This document shows positions 25,429-36,136 of a stretch of 57,127 bases of DNA, one piece after another (positions within the stretch are counted from its first letter, which is position 1; each line of letters begins with the position of its first letter). The stretch lies in assembly GCA_947461435.1 (NCBI GenBank), contig CANHLE010000014.1:1-57127 (forward strand). The letters run 5' to 3'. The translations under genes were made by a program, and so were the position numbers. The notes below the pieces were generated by a model. That model did not search any database and was not told the origin of the DNA. It saw nothing but the letters and a program-made list of their open reading frames with translations. This stretch comes from Paracoccaceae bacterium. GTDB taxonomy: Bacteria; Pseudomonadota; Alphaproteobacteria; Rhodobacterales; Rhodobacteraceae.

Positions 25429-27243
25429 ATGAAACAGGGAGTTTTTGCGTATTTTCACTCCGCCACGCTTGCTGCAGCCCTTGTTTTTTTGGGCTCTTCG
25501 GCGGGCGCTGAGCCCAAACACGGCATAGCTATGTATGGCGAACCCGCCCTACCACAGGATTTTGTGTCTTTGCCTTACGCCAACCCGGATGCGCCCAAAG
25601 GGGGACGAATCATCTTTGGCGAAGCGGGAGGGTTTGATTCGATGAACCCATTCATCGAAAAAGGCCGCGCACCGGCCGGGATTTCTTTGCTGACAATTGA
25701 AACACTTCTGGGCCGTTCTTACGACGAGGCCTTCTCTCTTTATGGGGTTTTGGCCGAATCGGTCGATACGGATGAGGGTCGGACCTACGTTGAATTCACC
25801 CTGCGCCCAGAGGCAAAATTTTCGGACGGATCGCCAGTAACGGTCGAGGACGTTCTATGGTCGATGGAAACCTTGGGCACGATTGGCAGTCCGCGCTATG
25901 CTGCGGCGTGGAAAAAAATTGCAAGCGCCGAGCAGACCGGTGAGCGGTCAGTGAAATTCACCTTCAACACAGTTGACCGCGAATTGCCTCTTATCCTTGG
26001 CCTGCGGCCCATTCTTCAAAAAGCCCAGTGGGAAGGCAAGGATTTTACGGCCACCAGCTTTGAGGCCCCGATCGGTTCTGGTCCGTACACGGTCAGCAGT
26101 TTTGATCCCGGCACGACAATCACCTTCCAGAAAGATCCCGATTGGTGGGGAGCAAACCTGAATTTCTATCGGGGCATGCACAATTTTGATGAAATCAAAT
26201 ATGACTACTACGGAGACGGAACCGTGGTGTTCGAGGCCTTCAAGGCGGGTGAGTTTTCAACCTACCGCGAGTCCAACCCGGCAAAATGGGCCAGCAATTA
26301 TGACTTTCCAAGTGTTGCATCTGGCGATGTACTAAAAGCAGAAATTCCGCATCAACGGCCTTCCGGGATTGAAGGATTTGTGATGAACACCCGTCGGCCC
26401 ATGTTTGCAGATTGGCGCGTTCGCCAAGCCATGATTGAAGCCTTCAATGCAGAATTCATCAATACGACCCTGAATGGGGGCGTCAATCCTCGCATCCAAT
26501 CCTACTTTTCAAACTCGGATCTGGGTGCGCCTGCCGGTGCGCCCGCGACAGGTCGGGTCGCAGAACTGCTCAGCAGTGTCAAAGACAGTCTGCTTCCCGG
26601 CGCCATGGAGGGTTATGCCGTCCCGATTTCGGATGGAACTGAGACCAATCGTGCAGGATTGCGCGCTGCCACTGCACTTTTGGAAGAAGCTGGCTGGACT
26701 TTGAAAGACGGCACTTTGGTAAATGCCTCGGGCGAACCATTTGCCTTCGAGATCCTTCTTCAACAAGGACAAGATGATGCAACGGCGATTGCAAATATCT
26801 ACACCGAAGCGCTGAAGCCACTTGGTATCGCGGTGAAAACAACGGTCATTGATCAGGCACAGATGAAAGACCGCACGACAAATTACGATTTTGACATGAC
26901 CTACTATATCCGCTCGTTGTCCCTCTCTCCGGGAAATGAGCAGACTTTGTATTGGGGATCCGCCGGCGTGACAGAGCCTGGAACCCGCAACTGGATGGGA
27001 ATGAACTCTCCTGCCGCTGAGGAAATGATCAAGGCGATGTTGTCTGCGAAAGACCACGAAGAGTTTGTGAACGCCACGCAAGCCCTTGACCGGATCTTGA
27101 TCTCTGGTCGCTACGTCATTCCGTTTTGGTATTCACAAGTATCGCGAATGGCGCATGCGAAACAATTGCATTACCCAGACAAATTGCCGATTTATGGGGA
27201 CTGGCTTGGCTTTCAGCCGGAAGTCTGGTGGTTTCAGGAGTAG
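25429..27243 (+). CDS. Peptide/oligopeptide ABC transporter substrate-binding protein, YejA-like
   Basis: A 604-residue exported family-5 solute-binding protein. The signal peptide ends near SSAGAEP (about residue 28). The YejA-type opening HGIAMYGEPALPQDFVSLPYANPDAPKGG is split here only by normal variation. Conserved segments include FTLRPEAKFSDGSPVTVEDV, the GSGPYTV motif and DPDWWGANLNFYRGM. It should capture peptides in the periplasm. The usual yejBEF permease and ATPase genes are not next to it, so it must work with transporter parts encoded elsewhere. An entericidin gene follows 3 bases after the stop. Confidence 0.9.
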   Translation: MKQGVFAYFHSATLAAALVFLGSSAGAEPKHGIAMYGEPALPQDFVSLPYANPDAPKGGRIIFGEAGGFDSMNPFIEKGRAPAGISLLTIETLLGRSYDEAFSLYGVLAESVDTDEGRTYVEFTLRPEAKFSDGSPVTVEDVLWSMETLGTIGSPRYAAAWKKIASAEQTGERSVKFTFNTVDRELPLILGLRPILQKAQWEGKDFTATSFEAPIGSGPYTVSSFDPGTTITFQKDPDWWGANLNFYRGMHNFDEIKYDYYGDGTVVFEAFKAGEFSTYRESNPAKWASNYDFPSVASGDVLKAEIPHQRPSGIEGFVMNTRRPMFADWRVRQAMIEAFNAEFINTTLNGGVNPRIQSYFSNSDLGAPAGAPATGRVAELLSSVKDSLLPGAMEGYAVPISDGTETNRAGLRAATALLEEAGWTLKDGTLVNASGEPFAFEILLQQGQDDATAIANIYTEALKPLGIAVKTTVIDQAQMKDRTTNYDFDMTYYIRSLSLSPGNEQTLYWGSAGVTEPGTRNWMGMNSPAAEEMIKAMLSAKDHEEFVNATQALDRILISGRYVIPFWYSQVSRMAHAKQLHYPDKLPIYGDWLGFQPEVWWFQE

Positions 27244-27246
27244 GCA

Positions 27247-27363
27247 ATGCGCAAGCTGACGATGATCATGCTGTTTGTCCTGTCGGGCTGCAATACGGTT
27301 GCGGGCATCGGTTATGACATCTCTGGCGGGGCAGAAACGGTCGGAGGATGGTTTGGAGGTTAA
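27247..27363 (+). CDS. Entericidin A/B-type small lipoprotein
   Basis: A 38-residue peptide. A short hydrophobic signal (KLTMIMLFVLSGC) ends in a lipobox (LSGC), and the mature part NTVAGIGYDISGGAETVGG matches the entericidin pattern (CNT..G.G.DI..GG). Entericidins are small bacteriolytic or membrane-stress lipoproteins; in E. coli two act as toxin and antidote, but only one is present here. It starts 3 bases after the peptide-binding protein and is followed at once by a terminator. Confidence 0.85.
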   Translation: MRKLTMIMLFVLSGCNTVAGIGYDISGGAETVGGWFGG

Positions 27364-27370
27364 ATCGGCG

Positions 27371-27407
27371 CCCGCCAGTGGGCAGTTGACCACTGGCGGG
27401 TTTTCTT
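27371..27407 (+). terminator. Rho-independent terminator after the entericidin gene
   Basis: A perfect 11-bp stem (CCCGCCAGTGG with CCACTGGCGGG, 8-base loop) is followed by TTTTCTT. It ends the peptide-binding protein/entericidin transcript. Confidence 0.9.
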
Positions 27408-27471
27408 GGATTAAGCCTTCAACCTAAGCCTAAATGAAACCAGTGACCGACAAGCGTTCGAAGGGCCAACC

Positions 27472-28113
27472 ATGATCCGTCTTGATATTTTCTCTGATCC
27501 GGTTTGTCCTTGGTGTCTGGTTGGCAAGGCTAATCTTGACCGCGCACTTGAATCGCATCCGGAACATCCTTTTGCGATTCAATGGCACCCTTTTCAGTTG
27601 AACCCGACCATGCCGATGGAAGGGGTCGATAAAGTTACCTATCTGGAAGAGCGCTTTGGCGGCCCCGGAAAAATGGCAGCCATCAATGCTCGTTTAAAGG
27701 AATTTGCGGCCAATGCCGGGGTTGAATTGAACCCAGAGACGCCAAAACGCATTCCCAATACGTTGAACGCCCATCGATTGATTCATTGGGCCGGCCTAGA
27801 GGGGCTTCAGTCCCTTGTCGTGTCGGCCTTGTTTCGTGCTTATTGGAAGGAAGGGCGCGATATCGGCAATTTGCCCGTGATTGCAGATATTGCGGCGGGC
27901 TGCGGCATGGACCGCGATGTGACCTTTCGTCTTTTGCAAAGCGATGCCGATACCGATGATATCATGGCCCGCGATGCCGATGCTCGGGCCAAAGGTGTCA
28001 GCGCTGTACCAACCTTCCTGATCGCGCAGCAATACGTCGTGTCGGGCGCTCAGCCTCCGGACGTTTGGCACAAGGTGATTTCAGAACTGGTCGACAAGAC
28101 AAAGGCCTCCTGA
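27472..28113 (+). CDS. FrnE-like DsbA-family thiol oxidoreductase
   Basis: A 213-residue cytoplasmic DsbA-fold protein without signal peptide. The redox motif CPWC is at 12-15 in FSDPVCPWCLVG. WHPFQLNPTMP, NTLNAHRLIHWA and GVSAVPTFLI (cis-proline) are typical of the FrnE/2-hydroxychromene-isomerase-like group. These proteins act in thiol-disulfide exchange, often in oxidative stress. The stop is directly followed by the start of the efflux gene. Confidence 0.9.
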   Translation: MIRLDIFSDPVCPWCLVGKANLDRALESHPEHPFAIQWHPFQLNPTMPMEGVDKVTYLEERFGGPGKMAAINARLKEFAANAGVELNPETPKRIPNTLNAHRLIHWAGLEGLQSLVVSALFRAYWKEGRDIGNLPVIADIAAGCGMDRDVTFRLLQSDADTDDIMARDADARAKGVSAVPTFLIAQQYVVSGAQPPDVWHKVISELVDKTKAS

Positions 28114-29322
28114 ATGTCACAGTCAAAACCGATGCATCAGGGCGAGTTTATCGCGCTTCTTGCCCTGTTGTTTTCAACGGTCGCCCTGACAATTGATGCA
28201 GTCTTGCCTGCCCTGCCGCTCATCGCGCAAACTCTCTCGCCCGACGATGAAAACCGGGCGCAATTGGTCATCACCTCTTTTGTTTTTGGGATGGGGATAG
28301 GGACGCTTTTTGCCGGCCCGCTGTCCGATCGTTTTGGGCGCAAGATCGTCGTCTTGCTCGGACTGTTGGTTTATGCGGTTGCGGCGGTCATGTGCTATGC
28401 GTCCCAAAGTTTGGAATGGTTGTTGGCGGCGCGCATCCTTCAGGGGGTAGGCGTTGCTGCGCCAAGAACGGTCAGCCTGGCCATCGTGCGCGATCTGTAT
28501 TCAGGGCGCGAGATGGCAAAAATCGTCTCTTTTGCCCAAATGATATTCACCACAGTTCCCGCCATCGCGCCGCTTTTGGGCCTTGGGATGATTTGGTTGG
28601 CCGGATGGCAAGCGATTTTCTTGGGCTACTTGGGGTTTGCTGTTTTATGCGCGGTGTGGTTCGGGCTGCGTCAGCCGGAAACCCTGCCAAAGACTGCACG
28701 GCGGTCAATTTCCGCGGGCGCACTTTGGACTGCTACTAAAGCAATGTTTCGCGCCCCAGGCACCACGGTGTCGATCTTGGTGCAATCTTTGACCTCTGCC
28801 ATGTTGTTCAGCACGCTTTCTTCGATCCAAGGGATCTTTGAACAGCATTTTGATCGTGCAAGCACTTTTGCCTTGTGGTTCGCCTTGATCGCGATCATTT
28901 CAATCTCAGGCTCTTTTCTGAATTCACTGGTGGTCATGAGACTGGGGATGCGCCGCGTGCTTTTGATCACTTATGCCCTGCAATTGGGATCATCGGCCTT
29001 CATTTTGGTGGTGTTTGAATTTGACCTTCTATCTGCACCGTTCAACTTCGCGCTCTTTATCGTTTGGGCGATCGGTTTGTTTGCCATGATGGGCACGACG
29101 ATGGGAAATTTGAACGCCTTGGCGTTAGAACCCTTGGGATATATCGCCGGGTTGGTGGCGTCTGTCATGTCCAGTATCTCAACCGTCATTTCAGTCTTGA
29201 TCGCCATCCCGGTCGGGCTGAGTTTCAATGGAACGCCCCTGCCGCTGATTGCAGCGGTCACGATCTTTGCCGCGCTGTCGTTGATCCTTGTACGCTTTGG
29301 GCTGCAAGAGGGTCAGGCCTAG
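28114..29322 (+). CDS. Bcr/CflA-type MFS drug efflux transporter
   Basis: A 402-residue major facilitator with about twelve membrane segments. The first loop carries GPLSDRFGRKIV (motif A), and segment 4 carries ARILQGVGVAAPRTVSLAIVRD. The opening FIALLALLFSTVALTIDAVLPALP is typical of the Bcr/CflA 12-TM drug:proton antiporters. It abuts the FrnE-like gene with no gap and overlaps the convergent mfd stop by 4 bases. The natural substrate is unknown. Confidence 0.9.
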   Translation: MSQSKPMHQGEFIALLALLFSTVALTIDAVLPALPLIAQTLSPDDENRAQLVITSFVFGMGIGTLFAGPLSDRFGRKIVVLLGLLVYAVAAVMCYASQSLEWLLAARILQGVGVAAPRTVSLAIVRDLYSGREMAKIVSFAQMIFTTVPAIAPLLGLGMIWLAGWQAIFLGYLGFAVLCAVWFGLRQPETLPKTARRSISAGALWTATKAMFRAPGTTVSILVQSLTSAMLFSTLSSIQGIFEQHFDRASTFALWFALIAIISISGSFLNSLVVMRLGMRRVLLITYALQLGSSAFILVVFEFDLLSAPFNFALFIVWAIGLFAMMGTTMGNLNALALEPLGYIAGLVASVMSSISTVISVLIAIPVGLSFNGTPLPLIAAVTIFAALSLILVRFGLQEGQA

Positions 29323-32300
29323 ACTTTTGTTTTCGCTTTGCCGATCTTCACCTTTTCCGCCAGATCGCGTGCAATGTTGAAGGCCCCTTTGATGCGATCG
29401 CTTTCTGTCTTCATCTCACCTTGCAGGACGATCTTGTTGCCCTGAACCTTGGCGGCAGCGCCCTGTTCACGAATAAATTCAACAAGTCCCGCCGGATACG
29501 CGAATTTATCGTTGTGGAACTGCACCGTCGCCCCTTTGGGCCCCACGTCCAGTTTCCGGATCCCGGCCCGCTTGCACATGGCTTTTATGCGCACAATCAC
29601 CATCAAGGTGTTCACTTCTTTCGGAAGCGGGCCAAATCGATCAATCAATTCGGCTGCAAATCCTTCAAGTTCGGACTTGGAACCAAGCGAGGACAGACGG
29701 CGATACAGACCCAGCCGGATATCGAGATCTGGAATATAGGCATCCGGGATCATCACTGGAACACCCAGATTGATCTGCGGTGACCAACCATCATCCACCT
29801 GCGTCAAACCCGAAAGTTCGCCAGACTTGATCTTGGCGATCGTTTCTTCCAGCATCTGTTGATACAACTCGTACCCCACTTCGCGGATGTGGCCGGATTG
29901 CTCTTCGCCCAGCAAATTGCCTGCGCCCCTGAGATCCAGATCGTGGCTGGCAAGGTTGAACCCGGCCCCGAGACTGTCCAAAGAGCCCAGAAGCTTGAGC
30001 CGTTTGCTGGCTTGCGGTGTCAAAGGTGAGCGCGGCCGGGTGGTCAGGTAACAATAGGCCCGCGTCTTGGCCCGGCCGACGCGTCCGCGTATTTGGTAAA
30101 GCTGCGACAGCCCAAACATGTCAGCTCTGTGGATGATCATCGTATTGGCCGTTGGAATATCCAAACCAGATTCGACAATCGTCGTCGCCAGCAGAACATC
30201 TGCCTTGCCGTCATAAAAATCATTCATGCGTTGATCAAGATCGCCGGCCGCCATTTGTCCGTGGGCGATGATATAACTGACCTCTGGCACATGGGTGGTC
30301 AAAAACTCTTCGATGTCCGGCAGATCAGATATGCGCGGCACGACATAAAAGCTTTGACCTCCGCGATAATGTTCGCGCAAAAGCGCCTCACGAAGGGTAA
30401 TCCCGTCAAATTCGCTCACGTAGGTCCGTATGGCAAGCCGGTCGACAGGCGGCGTGGCTATGATTGACAGATCGCGCACGCCCGTTAGCGAAAGTTGCAA
30501 CGTGCGCGGGATCGGCGTTGCCGTCAGCGTCAACACATGCACCTCGGAGCGCATTTCCTTAAGGCGTTCCTTATGAGTCACGCCAAAATGCTGCTCTTCG
30601 TCGATAACGATCAGGCCCAAGTTCTTGAATGTGATCCCCTTGGCCAAAAGGGCATGGGTTCCCACAACGATATCAACCGTGCCCTGTGCCATCATCTCGC
30701 GGGTCTGATTGGCATCCTTTTGGCTCACAAATCGCGACAGCGGCCGCACAGATATTGGAAATCCGCGGAACCTTTCGGCAAAGCTGCGGAAATGCTGACG
30801 CGCGAGCAGAGTTGTGGGGCAAATCACGGCAACCTGCATTCCGGACAGGGCTGCCACAAATGCGGCGCGCATGGCCACTTCGGTCTTTCCGAACCCGACA
30901 TCCCCCACGACCAGCCGGTCCATAGGGCTGCCTTTTTCAAGGTCTGCGACCACATCTGCGATGGCTGCCAACTGATCGTCCGTTTCCTGATAAGGAAAGC
31001 GCGCGGCAAATGCTTCCCAAATGGAATGAGGAGCCTCAAGCACTGGGGCGTGGCGAAGGGCGCGTTCTGCGGCAATCCGCATCAAACGATCGGCGATCTC
31101 TTTGATACGCTCTTTCAGCTTGGCTTTCTTGGCTTGCCAAGCGCCTCCGCCCAGCTTGTCCAGTAGACCTTCTTCGTGACCATACCGGCTGAGAAGCTCT
31201 ATATTTTCAACGGGAAGGTAGAGTTTCGCACTTTCCGCGTATTCAAGCGCCACGCAGGCGTGAGGTGCGCCCAAAGCGGTGATCGTTTCCAAACCCAGAT
31301 AACGCCCCACCCCATGTTCAACATGAACAACCAGATCCCCAATTGACAGGCTTTCGGCATCTCGAAGGAAGTTATCGGCCTTTCGCTTTTTCCGCGGTTT
31401 GCCGACCATACGATCCCCAAGAACGTCCTGTTCGGAAATCACAGTCAAATCGGCGGTTTGGAACCCCGCTTCCAAGGGCCAGATCATCAAGAACAGCTTG
31501 CCTTTGCCTTCAGGCAGATCCCTGAAATCCTTGATTGGAACAGCGTCCTTTATCTTTTGTTCCTCAAGCAAACCTTTCAGTCGCTCTCGCGCCCCCTCAG
31601 AAAAAGACGCAATGACCACATGGTGATCCTGACGTAGTGCGCGAATATGGTCACTCAAAGCACCGAAAAGGCTTATATTTTCCTGCTGACGCTCTGGCGC
31701 GAAGTTGCGCCCGATGCGCGCGCCGGCATCCAATACCCCCGGCCCGGGGGATTGCGCCAAGGGTGAAAGTTGGATCACACGATGATCAGCCAAGCATGAT
31801 TCCCATGCGGAATCATCTAGGTACAACAGCCCGGGCGAAACTGGCTTGTAAACCGAATCCATCCGGCCCCGGGCCACCATCGCCTCGCGCCGGGTATCGT
31901 ATTGGTCTTCAATCCCGGCCCACCGCGACAGACGGGCGGCCGTAACCTGATCATCCATCAGGATGCTGGCCTTGGGCAAATAGTCAAAAATCGTTTCAAG
32001 ACGCGTATGAAAGAACGGGAGCCAATGTTCCATTCCCTGATGTTTGCGTCCCGCGCTGACGGCTTCGTAAAGCGGATCATCAGAGCCGCCTGCCCCAAAC
32101 TCCACTCTGTAATTCTGACGAAAACGGGTGATGGCGACATCGTCCAGGATTATCTCGGACATGGGGGCAAATTCCACCATTGTCAGCTTTTCAATCGTCC
32201 GCTGTGAAACAGGATCAAAGCGGCGTGCGCCGTCCAGTTGATCACCAAAAAAATCCAACCGGACGGGGCCAAGATCTCCGGGCGGAAAGATATCGACGAT

Positions 32301-32774
32301 TCCGCCGCGAATGGCAAAATCCCCCGGCTCTGATACCGTCGAGACGGGCGAAAATCCCATCCGAGCGAGAAAATTCTTCAAGCGCGACTCATCCACCCGG
32401 TCGCCCACGCGCGCCACGAAAGATGAGGTCATCATGACGTCACGGGCAGGCACCCTTTGGGTGGCAGCATTCAACGTTGTCAAAACAACAAACTGGCCCT
32501 GCAAACCTGACGCGAGCGCCGCCAAGGTTGACATACGCCGTGCCGAAATGACCGGGTTGGGGGAAACCCGGTCGTAGGGCAGACAATCCCACGCCGGAAA
32601 CTCAAGGATGACGGCCTCGGGTGCCATGACTGCCAAGGCATTTCGCATCGCCTCTGACCGTTTGTCATCGCGGGCCACATGAATGACGGGCGCACCTTTC
32701 GCCAGTTCGCGCGCCAAAAGTCTGGCATCAAAGCCTTCTGGCGCACCGCCCAGGATCAAGGGTCGATAGGCCAT
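29319..32774 (-). CDS. mfd: Transcription-repair coupling factor Mfd
   Basis: An 1151-residue protein, the usual Mfd length. UvrB-like N-terminal modules ([38 protein letters not shown]) are followed by the RNA-polymerase interaction domain ([18 protein letters not shown]). The RecG-like translocase has Walker [47 protein letters not shown] and QIRGRVGR, and a TRCF domain closes the protein. It releases stalled RNA polymerase and recruits UvrA. ATG 32774, one base after the stop of the upstream membrane gene, fits the [10 protein letters not shown] start. The two are probably translationally coupled. Confidence 0.97.
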   Translation of the reverse strand: MAYRPLILGGAPEGFDARLLARELAKGAPVIHVARDDKRSEAMRNALAVMAPEAVILEFPAWDCLPYDRVSPNPVISARRMSTLAALASGLQGQFVVLTTLNAATQRVPARDVMMTSSFVARVGDRVDESRLKNFLARMGFSPVSTVSEPGDFAIRGGIVDIFPPGDLGPVRLDFFGDQLDGARRFDPVSQRTIEKLTMVEFAPMSEIILDDVAITRFRQNYRVEFGAGGSDDPLYEAVSAGRKHQGMEHWLPFFHTRLETIFDYLPKASILMDDQVTAARLSRWAGIEDQYDTRREAMVARGRMDSVYKPVSPGLLYLDDSAWESCLADHRVIQLSPLAQSPGPGVLDAGARIGRNFAPERQQENISLFGALSDHIRALRQDHHVVIASFSEGARERLKGLLEEQKIKDAVPIKDFRDLPEGKGKLFLMIWPLEAGFQTADLTVISEQDVLGDRMVGKPRKKRKADNFLRDAESLSIGDLVVHVEHGVGRYLGLETITALGAPHACVALEYAESAKLYLPVENIELLSRYGHEEGLLDKLGGGAWQAKKAKLKERIKEIADRLMRIAAERALRHAPVLEAPHSIWEAFAARFPYQETDDQLAAIADVVADLEKGSPMDRLVVGDVGFGKTEVAMRAAFVAALSGMQVAVICPTTLLARQHFRSFAERFRGFPISVRPLSRFVSQKDANQTREMMAQGTVDIVVGTHALLAKGITFKNLGLIVIDEEQHFGVTHKERLKEMRSEVHVLTLTATPIPRTLQLSLTGVRDLSIIATPPVDRLAIRTYVSEFDGITLREALLREHYRGGQSFYVVPRISDLPDIEEFLTTHVPEVSYIIAHGQMAAGDLDQRMNDFYDGKADVLLATTIVESGLDIPTANTMIIHRADMFGLSQLYQIRGRVGRAKTRAYCYLTTRPRSPLTPQASKRLKLLGSLDSLGAGFNLASHDLDLRGAGNLLGEEQSGHIREVGYELYQQMLEETIAKIKSGELSGLTQVDDGWSPQINLGVPVMIPDAYIPDLDIRLGLYRRLSSLGSKSELEGFAAELIDRFGPLPKEVNTLMVIVRIKAMCKRAGIRKLDVGPKGATVQFHNDKFAYPAGLVEFIREQGAAAKVQGNKIVLQGEMKTESDRIKGAFNIARDLAEKVKIGKAKTKV

Positions 32775-32775
32775 C

Positions 32776-33300
32776 TTAGTGCGGAAGCGTAATTTGAAGG
32801 TTCTGCCACATCCCATACAGGGAGGTTACGAAAATTGCTACCATTCCAAGAACTTGAGTTGAAAGTCTGTGCCGAAACAGCCGGCGAAACAAGGCATCCC
32901 CCTGCCCTTCGCCTTGTTCAATCAAACGCGCCGAGCGCAACGCCAGCAAACCCAGAATGGCCAAAGGTATGAACATGAATAAGACCGCCTGCGCGAATTC
33001 CACGTCATAGTAGAAGGCGAGCAAAGACAAAGTCGTCAGAACAAAGCAAAAGAAGGCCAACAGAAACGCGCCTGATGCCCGGCCGATGTAAAGCATACGC
33101 CCCACATTGATCCGCACGAGGGTTTCAAGGTCTTCAAGAGCTGCCCCACCTTCGCGCCGCGCGCGCTGGATCATGTCGTGCGGTACCCCTAAGACCCAAT
33201 GACTGGCAGAGGACCAAATCACGCCCAGGGCAATCCAATACCAGAGGTTCGAGAATGATCGCATGTCGATCAGTTCGAAAATCAACTGAACCAGATCCAC
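32776..33300 (-). CDS. Conserved four-TM membrane protein of Rhodobacteraceae
   Basis: A 174-residue protein starting at GTG 33300, preceded by AGGA at good distance; an ATG at 33357 is possible. It shows LIFELIDMRSFSNLWYWIAL, SSASHWVLGVPHDM, a charged loop (RARREGGAALEDLE), then ASGAFLLAFFCFVLTTLSLL, a segment FIPLAILGLLALRSARLI and a last TM near the C-terminus. I recall close homologues in Rhodobacteraceae labelled as a component of the SufBCD complex, but I see nothing in the sequence that shows this. It is coupled to mfd and divergent from hemB. Confidence 0.75.
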   Translation of the reverse strand: MDLVQLIFELIDMRSFSNLWYWIALGVIWSSASHWVLGVPHDMIQRARREGGAALEDLETLVRINVGRMLYIGRASGAFLLAFFCFVLTTLSLLAFYYDVEFAQAVLFMFIPLAILGLLALRSARLIEQGEGQGDALFRRLFRHRLSTQVLGMVAIFVTSLYGMWQNLQITLPH

Positions 33301-33340
33301 TCGTCCTACCCTTTTATCCTGCGCTGACGCACCTGCTTGA

Positions 33341-34414
<1,074 letters not shown>

Positions 34415-34526
34415 TCTGATGGCAAATGCCCGCCGATCTAGATCTCGGGCATGACAAGCCCTTAACAAGACCCTATAGTGTCTTGATGGGGCCAGAAGAG
34501 CCCCAATGAGGCAAAAGGGCGAAATC

Positions 34527-35093
34527 ATGGATATGTCCAGACGGATGTTGTTGGCCGGTGGGTCGTGCACTGTGCTGCTTTCGGCGTGTGCTGGTTCAAT
34601 TGAAGGCAATGGTATTGGATCGAACGATGCGGCGCAGATTGACGCTCGGGTCACGGCGTCCAGCGAGTATCTTGTTTCAGAGTTTCCGGGCACCCAAGAT
34701 CTTGTCACGAAAGCGGCGGGCATATTGTACATGCCCTTGATCACTGAAGGTGGGTTCATCTTTGGGGGCGCTTTTGGGCGCGGCGCTTTGCGGATCAACG
34801 GCGCAACCGTAGACTATTACTCCGCGACGCGGGCCACTGTCGGCCTTCAAATTGGCGCGCAGCAATATGCACATGCTTTGTTCTTCATGACCCAAGATGC
34901 CTTGTCTGATTTTCGGCGCGGCAGCGGTTGGGCCGCGTCCGTTGATATGCGCTATGCGACCCCGGAAGAAGGCGCCAGCATGGGAAAACAAACGACTGAA
35001 TTGGACCCTGTGATTGCCCTTGTTTATGGGCAACAAGGTTTGATTGCGGGTGCGACACTGGCGGGCACCAAATACACCCGCATTATTCCCTGA
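34527..35093 (+). CDS. SYLF/YSC84-domain lipoprotein
   Basis: A 188-residue lipoprotein. The signal MSRRMLLAGGSCTVLLSAC carries a twin arginine and ends in a lipobox (LSAC). The mature part is a Ysc84/SYLF domain: AAGILYMPLITEGGFIFGGAFGRGAL, then VGLQIGAQQYAHALFFM. SYLF proteins bind lipids or actin in eukaryotes; the bacterial role is unknown. ATG 34527 has GGG at a proper distance; ATG 34506 is also in frame. Confidence 0.82.
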   Translation: MDMSRRMLLAGGSCTVLLSACAGSIEGNGIGSNDAAQIDARVTASSEYLVSEFPGTQDLVTKAAGILYMPLITEGGFIFGGAFGRGALRINGATVDYYSATRATVGLQIGAQQYAHALFFMTQDALSDFRRGSGWAASVDMRYATPEEGASMGKQTTELDPVIALVYGQQGLIAGATLAGTKYTRIIP

Positions 35094-35118
35094 TTTGCTT
35101 GTCTTTACCTGAGTAACC

Positions 35119-35148
35119 GAAAAAACCACGCCTTCAAAGAAGGCGTGG
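35119..35148. terminator. Bidirectional terminator between SYLF lipoprotein and dehydrogenase genes
   Basis: A perfect 9-bp stem (CCACGCCTT with AAGGCGTGG, 5-base loop). The minus strand continues with six T, a strong terminator for the dehydrogenase gene. The plus strand has only a weak T-rich stretch about 7 bases further on. Confidence 0.85.
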
Positions 35149-35183
35149 ATAATCGATCTTTTATCACTGAATAGGCAGGCGAT

Positions 35184-36047
35184 CTACTTTAGTCGCCGTA
35201 TCAGGCTGGAGGTGTCGTTGCGACCGCCGCCCATCAACTGAACATCCTTGTAGAACTGATCAACCAGTGCCGTGACAGGCAGGCGCGCGCCAATTTGATC
35301 TGCCGTTTCAAGGCAGATCCCGAGATCCTTGCGCATCCAATCCACCGCAAATCCAAAATCGAAAGTATCGGCAAGCATCGTCTTGTGCCGATTGACCATT
35401 TGCCAACTTCCCGCCGCGCCTTGAGAGATCACCTCGACCACAGCATTGCCATCCAACCCGGCCTTTTGCCCAAAAGCCAGCGCTTCGGACAAACCTTGCA
35501 TCAATCCCGCAATGCAGATCTGGTTCATCATTTTTGCCAACTGCCCCGCCCCGCTGTCGCCCAGACGGCGGCAAATTCGGGCGTAGGCTGCCATAATGGG
35601 TTCCGCCGACGCAAAATGTGCCGCTTGCCCGCCGCACATGATGGAGAGAACCCCATTCTCTGCGCCGGCTTGACCGCCCGACACCGGCGCATCGACAAAG
35701 CCGAAACCCATTCCTGCCGCGATGGCGGAAAGCTCTCGTGTGACGATGGCCGAAACGGTCGTGTGATCCACAAAGATGGAACCAGCCTTCATGCCAGCAA
35801 ACGCCCCGTGGTCCCCCAGACAAACGGATCTTAGATCATCGTCGTTGCCAACACAGGCGAAGACAAATTCGGCCCCCCTTACGGCTTCCGCAGGGGTTGA
35901 TGCCGTTTGCCCCCCATGTTTGCCCGACCAGGTTTCAGACTTGGCAGAAGTGCGATTGTAGACAGTCACGTGATGGCCTTTTACCGCAAGGTGCCCTGCC
36001 ATGGGATAGCCCATAACCCCCAAGCCCAAAAACGCTACTTTCGCCAT
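35184..36047 (-). CDS. NAD(P)-dependent beta-hydroxyacid dehydrogenase (3-hydroxyisobutyrate dehydrogenase family)
   Basis: A 287-residue two-domain enzyme. The N-terminal Rossmann motif is FLGLGVMGYPMAGHL, the substrate motif DAPVSGGQAGAENG, the catalytic lysine in AKMMNQ, and a helical C-terminal domain ends in DTSSLIRRL. The family includes 3-hydroxyisobutyrate dehydrogenase, tartronate semialdehyde reductase and succinic semialdehyde reductases; the substrate cannot be fixed from sequence. ATG 36047 with AAAGGTGA upstream is clearly the start. Confidence 0.9.
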   Translation of the reverse strand: MAKVAFLGLGVMGYPMAGHLAVKGHHVTVYNRTSAKSETWSGKHGGQTASTPAEAVRGAEFVFACVGNDDDLRSVCLGDHGAFAGMKAGSIFVDHTTVSAIVTRELSAIAAGMGFGFVDAPVSGGQAGAENGVLSIMCGGQAAHFASAEPIMAAYARICRRLGDSGAGQLAKMMNQICIAGLMQGLSEALAFGQKAGLDGNAVVEVISQGAAGSWQMVNRHKTMLADTFDFGFAVDWMRKDLGICLETADQIGARLPVTALVDQFYKDVQLMGGGRNDTSSLIRRLK

Positions 36048-36136
36048 GTGTGATTCACCTTTGTTGCTTGCATTGCCGATCGCGGTGCAATCGACTAGGT
36101 ACCAAGCCTTAAGCGGCGTCAAGAACGAGCCCCCAA

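Noticed and set aside
34425-34455. Hairpin after hemB (ATGCCCG with CGGGCAT) considered as a terminator
   Set aside because: The stem is short, the loop is long and no T run follows; not strong enough to list as a feature.
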